Positions 34,686-46,936 of a DNA stretch of 64,000 nt are shown piece after piece; position 1 is the first letter of the stretch; each line of letters opens with the position of its first letter. The notes under the pieces were generated by a model. That model did not search any database. It saw only the letters and a list, made by a program, of their open reading frames with translations, and was not told the origin of the DNA. Source of the DNA: Dolomedes plantarius (lineage: Eukaryota; Arthropoda; Arachnida; Araneae; Dolomedidae). The DNA lies in contig OU015495.1 in assembly GCA_907164885.2 (NCBI GenBank), forward strand, positions 99,887,832 through 99,951,831, in the 5' to 3' direction. The translations under genes were made by a program, and so were the position numbers.

Positions 34686-36852
34686 ATTTGTTTTTAATAT
34701 CCTTAATCTTTTATTTATTAACTCAAACAAACGGAGAAAATACTGACGTGGGTACTAATCTTATAACTTTTTATAATAAAAAACCTTTTAAACTGGGATG
34801 GATAAATAGTTTAAAAATAACCTTAGTTAATTTAGTTAATTGTTAATTTAATACATTATTTTAATATTTGTTTTTATCTTTTGAATTCTTTTACTTAGAC
34901 TTTTATTGAACTTCGTCTTTTTCAATGGGTTGGCAAGAGCCCAAGTGTAGTGGGCAATGATTATCGATATCCTTTATGTAGAACTTTAAAAGAAAAAAAC
35001 AATGTTAAAGTATTCTTTGAACTGAACTGGTACTCATTTTAGTGAATATAACTTTGTAACAAAGGTAATGTCATTTTACTTCTGTTTTTGTCCAATTACT
35101 TTGCGGGAAGGGTATTTTTGACTCTTGGTGTAAATGAACAGCATTTTGTGTTATCAGAACAAAAGCTTTTGTTTGCTTTCTATAAACAGTGGTGCGTTAT
35201 CTTTTGAGTTAAATTTGTTTTCTTTTGACTTTAACAGAAAATAAGAAATTTCGGTGTGCATGTAAGGTGTGGAGGAGCGTTTGTTAATACTTATCCTTGT
35301 GAATCACTTAAAATAGTTTACAGGATAAAGGTTCTTTTCCTACTGTTTCAATTACAGAAAAAAAATTCTGTTTGGTAGCCAACTTACAAAAGGCAGCAAT
35401 TTAATTAGAATTAAATTCAGCGGCTTTGTTAGCATGGAAATAACTTCATCTCCCATTAAATATTCTTCTATATCGAGATGCAAAATGAAATGAGGGTAGA
35501 AAGAAAAAATGTCTCTTTTCAACATAATACATAAGTTTTGACAGTGTAATCTGATAGAAAAATAAATGGTTACAATTCTTCCAGTTTAAAGGCTTTGATA
35601 AAAAACCTTTATTAGATGTTTCTGGGATGCTTTTCTGCCGAAAACCGAGATATTTTTATTTCTGATAATTTGAAAAATTCTGATAGACAGAACAGTAGAA
35701 AATGAAGAAATTCAGAGTAATGATAAACCTGAAAGAAAATTATGGAAATATGATTTTTCATTTGGATTAATGATGTTCCTTTACTTTTCCTATTAGTGGA
35801 CTTCACGTTTGTATACTAGAATATCTGTTTTTAAGACAACCTTTTTAAAGATGGAGGTAATGTTTTCATACAGCAAAGCAAGTACAGATTCTGAAGGTTT
35901 TCTAAATGTTATGATTTGTTTCTAACTGTTACAAATACCTGAATATATTTTTCAACGGAATTTTTGTACGGAAGTTTTCTCAAATAACAACTGGACCATC
36001 AAATATCTTCTAGCAAAATTGAAGACTTCTTTGTTCTGGAAAATGGCTTTCCGATTCCAGTTTCCTTTCTTCAGTTACCCTTAGAGATGACTCCCAGAAA
36101 GCCTCAAATCAAGCTACCTGTCTAAAATATATTCCCTACAAGACGTATAACTTTGACTTAGGAGGGAACTTAAAGGGACTAACGTTTCAAAGGGATTAAT
36201 GGTTTAATAGACTTTCCTCTGTTATATTATGCGTATGCAGCAACAAAAATTATCAGATTTGAATATTTATATCATAAAACAGTGTGCTCATTATATTGTG
36301 ACCTCGTTATTATCTTCTTTGTTACTCTTATTTTGTTGCTAGTAGAAAATTTACGGTGCAGTATGAGGAAAATTGTTGATACCCTATGAATCGTGTGGAA
36401 AGTTGCTGTTAAATCCACTTTTAAGGTAACTTGATCGTAGACAATATTGAGGAAAGTATAAATTACATCGAAAATATGTAAGGTTTTGATTAAAAAGTTT
36501 CGTGACATCTACTTTAAAACATTAATTAGTTGGAATGTTGTACAGTGAACTGCAATAAAGGGTGAAAAGATTTTAGCGTGCAGTGTTATTTATTATAACT
36601 GGAAGTATACATTTAAATACCAGAGACTGCAATATAAAAAGAAAGCACAAATTAACGAAATTGCTATCCTATGGATATGAAATTGTAAGATTTTAGAACA
36701 GAAGAGAACGGTTTGATTCCAGCTTACAAGGTTAAAAACTTGCCATGTTTCTGCAATATTAATAATTAGATACATCTATAGGAAATCTTATTTTAACTTT
36801 TGAATGGAAAAGTTATGAAAAAGTTATTTTAACTTTTAAATTACTTTCTAGT
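34686..36852. other. Unassigned intronic sequence
   Basis: 2.2 kb of AT-rich intron. Frames at 35612-35806, 36272-36508 and 36593-36775 are short and featureless. No repeat family was recognised. Confidence 0.5.
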
Positions 36853-37200
36853 GATGAGTCGCGGGGTTCACAAAGTTTCGATTAGTGTCTGCCCTGGTTG
36901 AGCTCTTATCTTCAACGATGATAGAGCTGATCAGACTGCAATCTCTATGATTGGAAGTGGCCGCTTGAGGGGCCTAAAATTTGACTGACAAAACAAAACC
37001 TTTCCCACTTGTAAAAAGTGTTATAATGAGCAGGTCGTTCCTGGTCATATCCTAACTTGCTTAAATTTACCTAGGGCGGACTTTATTACCGTTCCAAGCC
37101 TATTAATGGACCTACTTAGGATATATGGACTCATGGACCTTGTCTAGCGGCACTAGACCAGGAGGGATTAGCAACAACAATAAAAACAACAAAGTTTTAA
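36853..37200 (+). pseudogene. Non-LTR retrotransposon (LINE) ORF2 C-terminus and 3' tail
   Basis: Plus-strand frame interrupted by two stops: ALIFNDDRADQTAISMIGSG, then GRLRGLKF, then TCKKCYNEQVVPGHILTC, ending LLMDLLRIYGLMDLV and a stop near 37146. The DxADQTA..LxSG segment matches the end of the RNase H-like region. C-x2-C-x7-H-x4-C is the C-terminal zinc-finger-like motif of jockey/R1-type LINEs. It ends in a simple (aac/aaa)n tail, agcaacaacaataaaaacaa, as expected for a 5'-truncated insertion. It lies 135 bp from the Shal donor, antisense to it. Confidence 0.82.
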
Positions 37201-37334
37201 ACTATCTAAAATATTTAAAAGTTTCAATTTGTCTGAATAGACAAACCGAGACAAATCAAGCCTTGAGTTTGTTTGAAATGGGATATTACCCGATTCAAGC
37301 AGAGTAAGTAGAATTGCTAGGAATTTTCACTCAC

Positions 37335-37497
37335 CTTCTGTGCTTTCCTCTTGTCGGCCCTCTGATTCTGGTGATAGATGCGCGAAAAATTAGAGACGAT
37401 GACGGGAACGGGCAAAGCAATGACGAGCACACCGCTCAGCGAGCACACTCCACCGACGATCTTGCCCGTCGGGGTGGCAGGGACCATGTCGCCGTAG
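37335..37497 (-). CDS. Shal: Shal (Kv4) potassium channel, exon encoding end of selectivity filter, S6 and start of C-terminal tail
   Basis: Internal exon of a Shal-type voltage-gated K+ channel (A-type current, plasma membrane, tetrameric pore). The 163-bp exon starts with the third base of a Gly codon and then reads [12 protein letters not shown], so the GYGD filter is split by the intron. It continues through S6 with the gating hinge PVPVIVSNF and ends in [14 protein letters not shown]. Splice sites are exact: the minus strand reads tttcag before the exon and gtgagt after it. Phase is 2 at the start and 0 at the end (54 full codons). The filter, hinge and [12 protein letters not shown] tail are diagnostic of Kv4 rather than Shaker, Shab or Shaw. 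The exon is clearly richer in G+C than its surroundings. Partial gene: exons for the N-terminus, S1-S5 and pore helix are not in the window. Confidence 0.96.
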
Positions 37498-37506
37498 CTG
37501 AAATCA

Positions 37507-38511
37507 TAGCACACAGTTAATAACAAAGTCGTGAAAAGAGAAATGGATGTACAGATAAAAAGGTTCTATCAGTATAAGAGTCAACCAGGTTAGATCGAGA
37601 TTGTGAATGAGCGTGTAAATCATTAACCAGTATCATTTATGCTTTAAAAATTGAAACCCAATCCGAGATCCTAGAATTCTCTGGTCGGGGATGGCACGTT
37701 GATTGAATACAACTTTGAGCCACACTCTTTCCTCGTTCCAAAAGAGAGAAAGACCGTGGATCTCTGAACCTTCGACCGAGATCGCATATTTTGTGAATGC
37801 AAAGCTTTAAGTCTATTAGTATTATACTTTTAACAGCCTGTTTGAAAACCTCTCAAGATTCAAACCTGTCACTTTCAGTTAAATGAGCAGATGAGTTGAA
37901 GGATTATTCCACAGGGATTTACTCACAGAAATTTTCAGGAAAGCACAATATTAAATTCATATTTGTAATTCCCGTAGTTAATCTATGAAGGTGCTATGAA
38001 TAATGTATGCCTGCTTCTCAGGCTACAGTGGAACTTAACTGAAGTATAGAAAGAGAACTGCAAGGTGGGACTGCTAAAATTTTAAAACTATTAGAAAGAA
38101 AGCTACCAGGGATTAAGTTATGCTTGAATTGTCAACTTCAGATGTTCCTTATTTATAGACTACTCAGAAAATGAAATTATTTCAACATTCACCTCTCTCT
38201 CTCTGGATACTTGCGTGTATTTAGCGCATAACATAGTATCATACTGCTCCTGAATGCTGCCTTGTATTAGGTCATGTCAGTTGCTGAATATCTGTCCAAC
38301 TTTCCGAACATATTCGCGGTTTCCCGATGTTTTCTTATATTTTCAAAAATCATTTTTTGCGTCGTATTCCGAATCATTTGGACTACTTTTCGATATTTGG
38401 AGTTCGCGTTCAGAGGGTAAAAATATTTCACGTTTTATATCATCACTAAAATGGAAAGGACACGTATGGTATTCAACTTAGCCTAGTAATAATTAAAACC
38501 GGCGATAAAAA
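37507..38511. other. Unassigned intronic sequence upstream of the S6 exon
   Basis: 1.0 kb without recognisable genes or repeats. No second pore exon was found here, so no mutually exclusive exon pair is indicated. Confidence 0.5.
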
Positions 38512-38957
38512 TCTACCAACAATAATTACAAGATAAAAAGAACTTTTTATATACCATTTTTTAAATTTTCTGTTGAATCATATAAACTTTACAATTTTAT
38601 GTATTGATAAATACTATTTAAAAATTTTTTGATGAATTATCCTATCAACTTGAAACAAAATGAAGTTAATCGGAAGTTAACTTGCGTTTAACTTTTCGTT
38701 CCCGTCCCGGCCGATAGATGGCTGCACCATTCTACAAAACGAAATTAACTGAAAATAACTGAAAGTTAATTCAATTCTGCTTAAAGATGGCTAAAAGTAT
38801 ATAAAAAAATGCATTGTCATCGTGTTCTGGGCTATTCTAAAAGTTTCAAATGTCTAACTAGTCGGGAAGTTTGTTAAAAATCGATTGCAAGATTTGTACT
38901 AGACAAACACACAAACACACACACAAACAAACTAGATAGCGAGTTAATAAAAACATG
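38512..38957 (+). repeat. Dispersed repeat family R, copy 3
   Basis: Same landmarks as the other copies: aataattacaagataaaaa, cgtttaacttttcgttcccg, aatcgattgcaagatttgta, gttaataaaaacatgg. A CA-rich stretch lies near its end. It ends 170 bp before an M3 element that lacks R. Confidence 0.75.
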
Positions 38958-39129
38958 GAAAAATGCACTTACAATAAAAATATCAATTTTTCAATTTTCG
39001 AAGGGTATTACGCAAAAACAATATATAACTGAAAAAAGCGTTTCGTTAAATTATTTTACAAGTGGAACATTTTTTCAGTGAGAATAAGACATCAAACTGA
39101 TATAGTAGCTGCAGAAAGAAAACGCTTGA

Positions 39130-39516
39130 GGCTGCTGAATACTAATCCTATTGGTTTCGCTCACACCAATGTTTACCTATGGGAAACATTTGTCTGCTAT
39201 TTACAGCTACATAAATGTTATTTTCAGACAGCCCGAACTTTTCTGCACCTTGCAACAGGATTCATTTTTTAAATTTCGTCCAACAAAGGAATTGAGGAGC
39301 GTTTAAAACACACTTTACCAGATCTCCCCCGAATAATTTAAATTTTAAAAATATTATTTGCATTTAAAAAAAAAAAATGCCCCAAGGTGTAAAATTTCTT
39401 TATTAAGGAGTACAATTAAAAAAAATCTTTCAATTCAAGTCGGCAATCCTTGTACAAATTTTCTCCATAGGTTAACATTGAGGTGAGCGAATCCAGTAGG
39501 TTTAATAAAAGCAGCC
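39130..39516 (+). mobile_element. TIR element, family M3, copy 2 (uninterrupted)
   Basis: 387 bp with inverted ends gctgctgaatactaatccta and its imperfect reverse complement ending aaaagcagcc. The sequence aligns with both sides of the M3 copy at 21589-22447 but has an A-run where that copy holds repeat R. Non-coding. Confidence 0.78.
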
Positions 39517-39570
39517 TTAACAAAGAAACTTTCAAAAATTAGACATTACAATACTTATTGAATAACTATA

Positions 39571-39927
39571 CCGGTATGGGCTGCGGTGGCCCGGTTGACA
39601 GAGGCGTCTAGCCAGTGATTTGAAGGTTGCGGGTTCGATGCCGGTAGTCGACAAAACCCACCGCCGTGTTCACTAATGGTGGCCGGTGCATGTAAAATCT
39701 GTCGTGGCTGCAAAGCCCTCCAAATTCTCAAATTTACCTCTGGAGGTGCGGGGTCAAGTGTTCTGGTCTCGTCGTTCACTCGATTCTACTAAATTACGGG
39801 AGCGGCTTGTAGGGGGTAATGCTGGCCACCTATACGGTGCCCCCTTAAATGAATGACCAGCAGTCTCGCCCTTTACTGAGGACAAATGGCATCATAGCCA
39901 ATCTTCCGGACATTTGTAATAAATATA
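39571..39927 (+). mobile_element. tRNA-derived SINE, family 2, copy 1
   Basis: Box A TGGCCCGGTTGACAG and box B GGTTCGATGCCGG about 45 bp apart form the tRNA-like head. The body includes aatctgtcgtggctgcaa and tctggaggtgcggggtcaag. The tail is gtaataaatataa, and a 7-bp match aactata flanks it. Closely related to 42771-43121. Minus-strand frames through it are read-through of the SINE and not genes. Confidence 0.85.
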
Positions 39928-39934
39928 AACTATA

Positions 39935-40660
39935 ATTACATATTCTATTAGATTTATTTCTGCCTGATATACAAAACGAGATACAGACATGTATTTCCCA
40001 AGTCAGTCAAATAACCATGCATTTGAATAAACACTTTTCGCCATGTTTAGTCACAAAACCTATAGTAAACCCTTTTAATTTTTTTTCTCATTTTTTTTTC
40101 ATCGGCCCTTTTGATACATTTATTCTTCATCTAACCGAATTCCTAGACCCATATTTTGGGCACAAAAAGAGCTGAATTCAGATTTCCTGGTCTACTTCTT
40201 GGTTTGCTTTCTACTTTAGTGATTGCAACATACTTTCCCCTTATTGTTGGAACTTCTCCAGGCATTAGCGGCAACAAACTTGGTTGAACTTTTAAAAAAT
40301 ATTATCACATTATCGGAGAGTAAGTGGCTTTTGAAGTTTGAAAATGAAATGTCAAACTTTTAAATACGAGAGGGAAGACAGAAAAAGATATTGCCGTCTA
40401 GCTCATAATTATATACAGCAGTTCAGAATGAAATAATCATTAAAAAAAACCCATTTCTTTATCTCAGATGTTGGATGGCAACAGTTTCGGTGCCTCCATA
40501 CATTAGTATGCAGAGAGACGGTCATTTCTTGAATTTGATGGTCAACTTTGGGAGCAGTGGAGTCCCTTTTTAAAAAAAATCTTATTCCTCATATGAAAAA
40601 TAACATTATTCTAGAGTTCCCCAGAATTTTTCAGTTTTTCTGACAGTTTCTATGGGATGA
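39935..40660. other. Unassigned intronic sequence
   Basis: 725 bp of AT-rich intron; nothing recognised. Confidence 0.5.
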
Positions 40661-40979
40661 CTAGCTGAATACCCGTTCTTCGCTACGGAGTACATTTTTA
40701 GAAAATTACAATGAAAAAAAATAATAAAATCGCTTTTTAGAGGATTTCCTTATAAACAATATTTTTTGTTTCTTTATTGGGTGGAACTAATATTACCAGG
40801 CTCGTCCGCGAACTCACGCGCGAGCAAACTACGCAAAACTGACCGTGGGAGAAACAACTTTCTCTTAAATCTACGCCAGCGTATTTCAAAATTTGTCCTT
40901 GAGATTTATTTCTCATCATGGCAAAGCATACTTTGTGAGGAAATTGCAGTTTTATATATAGATTTAATTTAATATCCAT
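40661..40979 (-). mobile_element. 5'-truncated Helitron 3' end carrying a helicase fragment
   Basis: The minus strand ends gtattcagCTAG followed by T, identical in form to the other family-H copies. The preceding cgtagcgaagaacggg and tgtactccg match the 3' end of copy 1. Upstream on the minus strand is the C-terminus of a Helitron helicase, linking the small family-H elements to an autonomous Helitron. The 5' remainder is missing. Confidence 0.85.
40737..40976 (-). pseudogene. Helitron Rep/helicase protein, C-terminal fragment
   Basis: The frame reads LQFPHKVCFAMMRNKSQGQI, then LKYAGVDLRESCFSHGQF and CSRVSSRTSLVILVPPNKET, ending KNIVYKEIL and a stop. This matches the end of PIF1-family helicases of Helitrons: the NKSQGQTL motif with its arginine/glutamine loop, the CFSHGQ and CSRVSS box, and the TKNIVYKEVL terminus. 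Only about the last 75 residues remain; the Rep nuclease and ATP-binding motifs are absent. Its stop lies 73 bp before the element end. Confidence 0.9.
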
Positions 40980-42770
40980 AAAGCGTACTATTTTGAATTA
41001 AATTCTTTAAAAATGGAGCGGCTTACTTAATTTTAATTTACATTCCAAAAACGATAATATGATGCCCGATGCTCATTATTGGACAATGGCATTAAATCCC
41101 TTTCCCTAATTTATCAATGTCTGACCCTCACATAAAGAGAAAAGTGTTTTCATTTTCTTATTTTTCTAGATTGTTGTACCATTTAGATGATGTAAAGAAT
41201 AATTTTGTGATCCTATATCATTAAACCAGTTCGACACTTATATCAATCTTATACGCTTGAACACTTTGATCTATACGTAATAACTTATGCTCACTTAACA
41301 TTCTGCAGAACACATTTGCTTACATAAAGTTATATATAACATGTTTGGTATTTACTATGTTTATATAAATGGGTAAAAGGTTAATGGAGGTTCTAATTAT
41401 CCATTTATTTGGTTCTTTTAACAACTGACAATTTCAACATTTAATGCAATTACAACTGTGAAATATATATTATCGTAAATATCAGAATCTTTAAAACGGG
41501 GTGTTTCATTGCAGTCCGCTTCTGATCTATTGAAGTCCTATTTTACCGAAAGAAATCTTTTTTCTCCAAATTATGCGACATGTCTATATATATACATTAA
41601 TGGGAGAAACTTTAACAGCTTGTGTACTGAAAATTTCCTTGTCATATTCCACTTGATAAACATGTACAAATAACACATTTTTACCAATTTTATTTCACAT
41701 CTTCAATCTTACGTGTACTATTAAATATATATTTAGTAAAATGCAATTCTCTTAAATAGACTACCTGGAATTTTACTCAGGTAAAACTACTTAAAATACC
41801 GTAAAAAGGCAAACGCTGGAAATTTTGATGCTCTGTAAAAGAAACACTTATTTAATTAATTCATCTGATATAAAATTGTTTCCGCTTAAACATTATCCAA
41901 GTACTTTCATATAGCTAATATTATGACAGAGGGATAAAATACGAGACAAAACATCAAAAGCCCAAAAATGAAATCAAAATCCCTTCTTTTAAGCGATTTG
42001 ACGTTAACTGCATTTAGAGTTAATAAGGAAATAAATGTGTGCTCTTCTTTGCTTTGAATTTTTTTCTCTCCATATTTTTGGAAATAAAATAAAAGCTAAA
42101 AAAACATCTTTAGAGAAACAATTTCCTCTGGCTACCTTCCAAGATGCAAGAATTTTGTGACTAATCTCCTAAAAACGTTTTGACTTCTTTTGGAACTTTA
42201 TTGAGCAATAAAAACTCGGGTTTTTATTTTTCGCGTGGGGGACAGTGGGAAAAACAAATTTCTTGGACGCTGTTCCATCTTCCTTCCATTTGTTATTTTG
42301 TTTTCGCGGAATCTTTTCAAATGTCATACGAGATGAGGATTTTATTTTCATTCCTATATGTGTCTGCAGGATTGCCTCCCAAGTTCTCCTTTTCATGGGC
42401 ATTATTTACTGCATATCATTATTGTGGAAAGAATTGGTCATCCAAATGTTTAACGGTAAAAAGTGAATAATAAATTGGAAAAATGCATATTACACCCTTG
42501 GTTGTTTTCCATCGATCTCTCAACAGAGAAAAGAGATTTTGAGTAATGGTTTAGACATCGATCTCACATCTCCGCTGAATATGAGTGATAAAAATTGGAT
42601 TAAAAGACGGCGAGTAAGATATGCGTCTGAAGTTTTTAATAGCTAGAATAACACGTTTTCTCCCAGGCACACAATAGCGTTTGTCTGGGGGTTTCCGTAT
42701 ATTTGATGAGGATCTTACAAACTTTTTATATAAACTGGAGAATAAACAACAGTCTGATAGAGTAAAAAAT
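40980..42770. other. Unassigned intronic sequence
   Basis: 1.8 kb. Overlapping frames at 42169-42470 on both strands have no recognisable domain and are treated as chance. No repeat family was found. Confidence 0.5.
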
Positions 42771-43121
42771 GGTGCGTGGTGGCCCGGTTGGCAAAAGCGT
42801 CGAGCCAGTGATCTGAGGGTTGCGGGTTCGATGCCGGTCGCTGACAAAATCCACCGCCGTGTTCCTTAATGGTGGCTGGTGCATCTAAAATCTGTCGTGG
42901 CTGCAATGTTCTCCAAGTTTTCAAATTTACCTCTGGAGGTGCGGGGTCAAGTGTTCCGGTCTCGCCACTCGGTTCTAAATTATGGGACCGACTTGTCGGG
43001 GGTAATTCTGGCCACCTATACGATGTCCCCCATAAATGAATGGCCAGCAGTCTCGCTATTTACTGAGAACTAATGGCGTCATAGTCAATATGCCGGGCAT
43101 TTGTAATAAATAAATAAATAT
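42771..43121 (+). mobile_element. tRNA-derived SINE, family 2, copy 2
   Basis: Box A TGGCCCGGTTGGCAAAAGCG and box B GGTTCGATGCCGG. The body is the same as 39571-39927, and it ends in a (AAAT)n tail, aataaataaataaata. An exact 10-bp target duplication, agtaaaaaat (42761-42770 and 43122-43131), confirms the ends. The two copies are both on the plus strand 3.2 kb apart but have different flanks, so they are separate insertions. Confidence 0.9.
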
Positions 43122-43131
43122 AGTAAAAAAT

Positions 43132-46100
43132 TGAGCCTATTTTAAAGCATAGTTAGAAAAGTATAGCTGGTGAAAGAAAAATTAAAGGTAGATGAGTGTG
43201 ACCATCTCATTCTACAGTTTTTGGTTGATCTTCAACATTTGTGGTGAAAAAAACGGCTCTCTAAAGGAAAAATTCCTTACATTTTCAAGATTTTATATAC
43301 TCTCGGAGGCCAAATTCTTATCACTTCAAAAGTCTTCATGAACGAAGCTATCGAACAGTTCTTTAAAGCGCAACGAGGAAGGAAAGCTGAAACTTATCAA
43401 GAGAGTAAAAAATTGGATTGAAAAAAAAGGAAAGATGCGGTCAAAATGAGTTTAGAAGCTCAAAGTAGGTATCTTAATGTTGACCTATTCTCAGCACGGC
43501 TGCACATGTAGATAATTCGAACGTAGAAGATATTCCAGTTAAGGGAAACGAAGTGGGATACTAGAAATATAAGCACAATATTTGCGATCGTTAAAGAGTT
43601 CCGAGTGCTTCAGGAGAGCTGTGTGGATCACCAGACTAGTTTAGTTCAACAAAATAAAAATATATCGTCAAATTCCTTATCATATGAGTCAGCGATAGCG
43701 GATGTTAGCTTCTTATTGTAAATCACATAGTGTGTGATAGAGAGGCATTTCCAGATACTTTATATGATTCTTATTATCACCATGCCAACTTCCGATGGTA
43801 TAGAAGGTGAGCATGTGAGATGGTTGGTTTGAGGAGCCACTTCATTTATTTATAATGTATTTAAAATTAGGGAAACATCTGTAAGTTCAAGAATCTATAT
43901 CGTCAATACAAGACACTGTATAAAACTTAACTTATTGTCTCAAATACGTTCGAAATGCCGTACTCAACAATATTAAAAATATGATATAAAGAATATAAAT
44001 CTGGAGAAAAAAATATTCATTGTATCTATATGGTTACAAATGATAGAAGTGTTTTGATGAAAATGATTGTCTTTTCATTTCATTTTCAAATTGAAGGAAA
44101 AATGAACTTTTATCCAGCTGAAAAACCATTACGGCGTAAATACAATGATCTGTTAGGAAGACATTTTGTTAGCTGAAATGAATTTTTTTCATTATTATAG
44201 ACTACGAAAAATACTTTCCACAGTTTTCTAAGAAAATGTGTACCCATGGATATAACCATTCTAAATATCTTCTATGGTGTTTCAAATTCCGATTTCATAA
44301 ACCCGATATATTTATAGTTAAAGAAATATACACTTTAGTACACAAAATACTTTAACAATATTTCATATCGTATATCTGTTAGTTTATTTTACCTTTTCTC
44401 TGTATAGGGGGAGTTGAATAACATTGAAACTTACGACATTAAAAAGCACAGAAAGAAAAAAACTTGTTTATATAACAGAATATAAATGGAAATTATTATT
44501 ATTATTTCCGCGTTATTTATATTAATGTTAGACATAAATGTACTTTAATGTACTTTTTACATGCAAAACCTATAATCATTAGTTTGCGTTATTCTAGGAG
44601 TAATTTTCTACATAGGGAATTGAGAAGTAAAACATGATAATACTTTTAGATGTTACAGCGAATAGAGAGGTTATAAAATACTTAAATGTAGGCTAACATC
44701 CGGCCTTATATTACAATGTAACAATCTATGATATAACAATATCTGTGTTGTGTTCTAAACCTCCGTAAAATTTTTTTTTTCTTTTTTTGAGTAAAATATA
44801 AGTTTCCACCCTCTTTATATTGTCAATAAATATAAATCTTTCATACCAATGGCAATCGATGCAGGAATAAAATTTTATGGTTCCTGCAGAGGTACTAAGG
44901 AACAGTTTTAATATCTTTGACATGCCCACGTTAATGCCGAGAAGAGAAAAGGTTTATTGGCGTACAAATTAGTTAGTCGGAACTTTTATTAGGTAATCAA
45001 AATATCTCAAATTTCGAATATTTCAAATCCATAAGGTGATATTGGTAAGAATTTTGAGATTGATATGAACCAGACAAAAGGTTTCTCTGATTATCACTTC
45101 ACCATTTCACGCTTTTATTAGGACAATAACCACATCTCCTTCTTCTGAAACTTGATTTTTAACAACCTTGCAACTGCCGCAAGTAGAATTATAATTATTA
45201 CTAGTTGGTACCCGTAAAAACATAACGGCTGGATAGTAAATAAATGTACTTATACACAAATTATACTCAACACATCATTTTCAAACGTTGAAAATCATAA
45301 TATTAAGAAGAGAGAAATACACTTTAAAAAATTGCAATTGAACCCAACAAAAAGAAATAGGGTTACTGAAAAGCGTTAAATAAACAATTTCTCTCAGGTT
45401 TAATTCTATATCTCACAAACATAATTAAAATTAAATATGGCTGAGAGAGAGCTAGAAACATTTTTGGATTAAAAAAAAACTAGCGTGTTTAGGCGGGCTC
45501 GTGTTTAGTAAGTATCTAAAGCCATATTTAAACATGTCACTGAACATGCGCAGAAAGAAAATTTTAATTGTAAATTATCGCTAGTTAATAGAATTTACTG
45601 TTACAAAAAGCAAATTTGACAAATCTACTGATTACATTCTTTCGTTTAAGACCAAAATGAAGTAAATTGATGCAGTAGGATCAATCCCTCACGGATTGCA
45701 CCCAAAATCGGCTTAGCAACTTAAATATATAGATGTTGTAGGGATAATTACCTTAGCCACAGAGTTCGACTAATTATCCAATGATACTTGAGAAATAGGG
45801 ATTTATGACACAAATAACTGAATCTAATTTATCTGAGGCTACTCATGACATTCCGAAACGTACTGCGATATTGTGAGGGTTCGTCATTATCATGACACAG
45901 CCTAGAAGTGTCATTAATGGACAGCAGAGCTTTTCTGAAAGCAGAAAGCCCCATATTCGGCTTCCAGGCTTGTTAGAGAAATTTAACTGGAAAAAAAAAA
46001 TTATAAAGTGGATAGAAAAGTCGTTTAAATTTTACCGTCTCCCAATTCAAAACTGAAACTACGTAGTGGGGCGTGAATCGTTCTACTGATTGTTGTAACG

Positions 46101-46936
46101 TAAACGAAGTCGGTAGCCTGCGACTTCCCATGACACACCTACGTTCAACCGCTGAACAAGAGCGGGGAGATGGAGCATGGGAGTATAGAGTCGAAGTTAC
46201 CCACTGAGTGTTCAAGCGAGAAAAAGCCCGTGCGGGTTACGGCACTGTCCGGGTTTTTCGGAGTTCATCTCCTGTATGAATAGATCAAAATGATACGATT
46301 GAGAATGTAATATCTCGGTAGAGAAAGATATTCGGAGGTAATCCGAAGCGAGTGGGATCTCTCGGTTTTTTTAGAAGTGTAATCTTTGTTTGTTACCTAA
46401 AGAAGTTCCTATATATAATTCCTGTAAATATTTTCGTAAGTAGTAAACGCCTTGCACATTTTAATCTTCTGTAGTGTCTTTGGTTCACTTGAAAACGTTA
46501 CACCAAACTTACACCATGCGTACAGACAAATACATCCATCTAACCTATGCACTGAAAGACAAGATTCACCATTTTATACTATTTTTCGCTACTGACCTAA
46601 TCCAAGAAAACACAGCATGACAGTATTCCGAGGGGTTCATGGGTTTTATATATAAAATACAAAGTTTATGTGCTGATATACTGTCATTAAATTCGCAAGA
46701 GTATCCAGTGTCTTGACGAAGAGACCCACTGTGAATTCACTTCAGATGGATGCTGGATTTAATTTTCATTTTAATTATCGAGTACATTACCTAAATTTGT
46801 AAATTTGTAGCTCCAATCATTACAGTGGGGAATTAATCTGATGAAGTTTGATATCTGCTAAATGGCATTCCACTTATATCATCACCTTGGAGGCCACACA
46901 ACTCTGTAACTCAGACAAAGGGCTTAAGTTCTAGAG
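43132..46936. other. Unassigned intronic sequence
   Basis: 3.8 kb. A GC-richer stretch at 46060-46370 (agcccgtgcgggttacggca region) could be an old element or LTR fragment but lacks definable ends. Elsewhere AT-rich and featureless. Confidence 0.45.

Larger units (their letters stand above)
5132..37334 (-). other. Shal intron, complete, 32.2 kb
   Basis: Bounded by gtgagt at the donor (just below 37335) and ttgcag at the acceptor (just above 5131), and inserted at phase 0 between RKAQK and KARMARIR. No additional Kv4-like coding segment was recognised between the two exons, and the joined protein matches Kv4 without a gap. The intron holds most of the mobile elements listed here. Small alternative exons cannot be excluded by eye. 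Confidence 0.9.

Noticed and set aside
42169..42470. Overlapping frames on both strands of 73-96 codons
   Set aside because: No recognisable domain, no splice context, and open on both strands by chance.
42778..42850. tRNA gene
   Set aside because: Head of the family-2 SINE; same body and tail as 39571-39927.
46801..46860. Second hammerhead-like CTGATGA motif
   Set aside because: No GAAAC partner or stem II follows.
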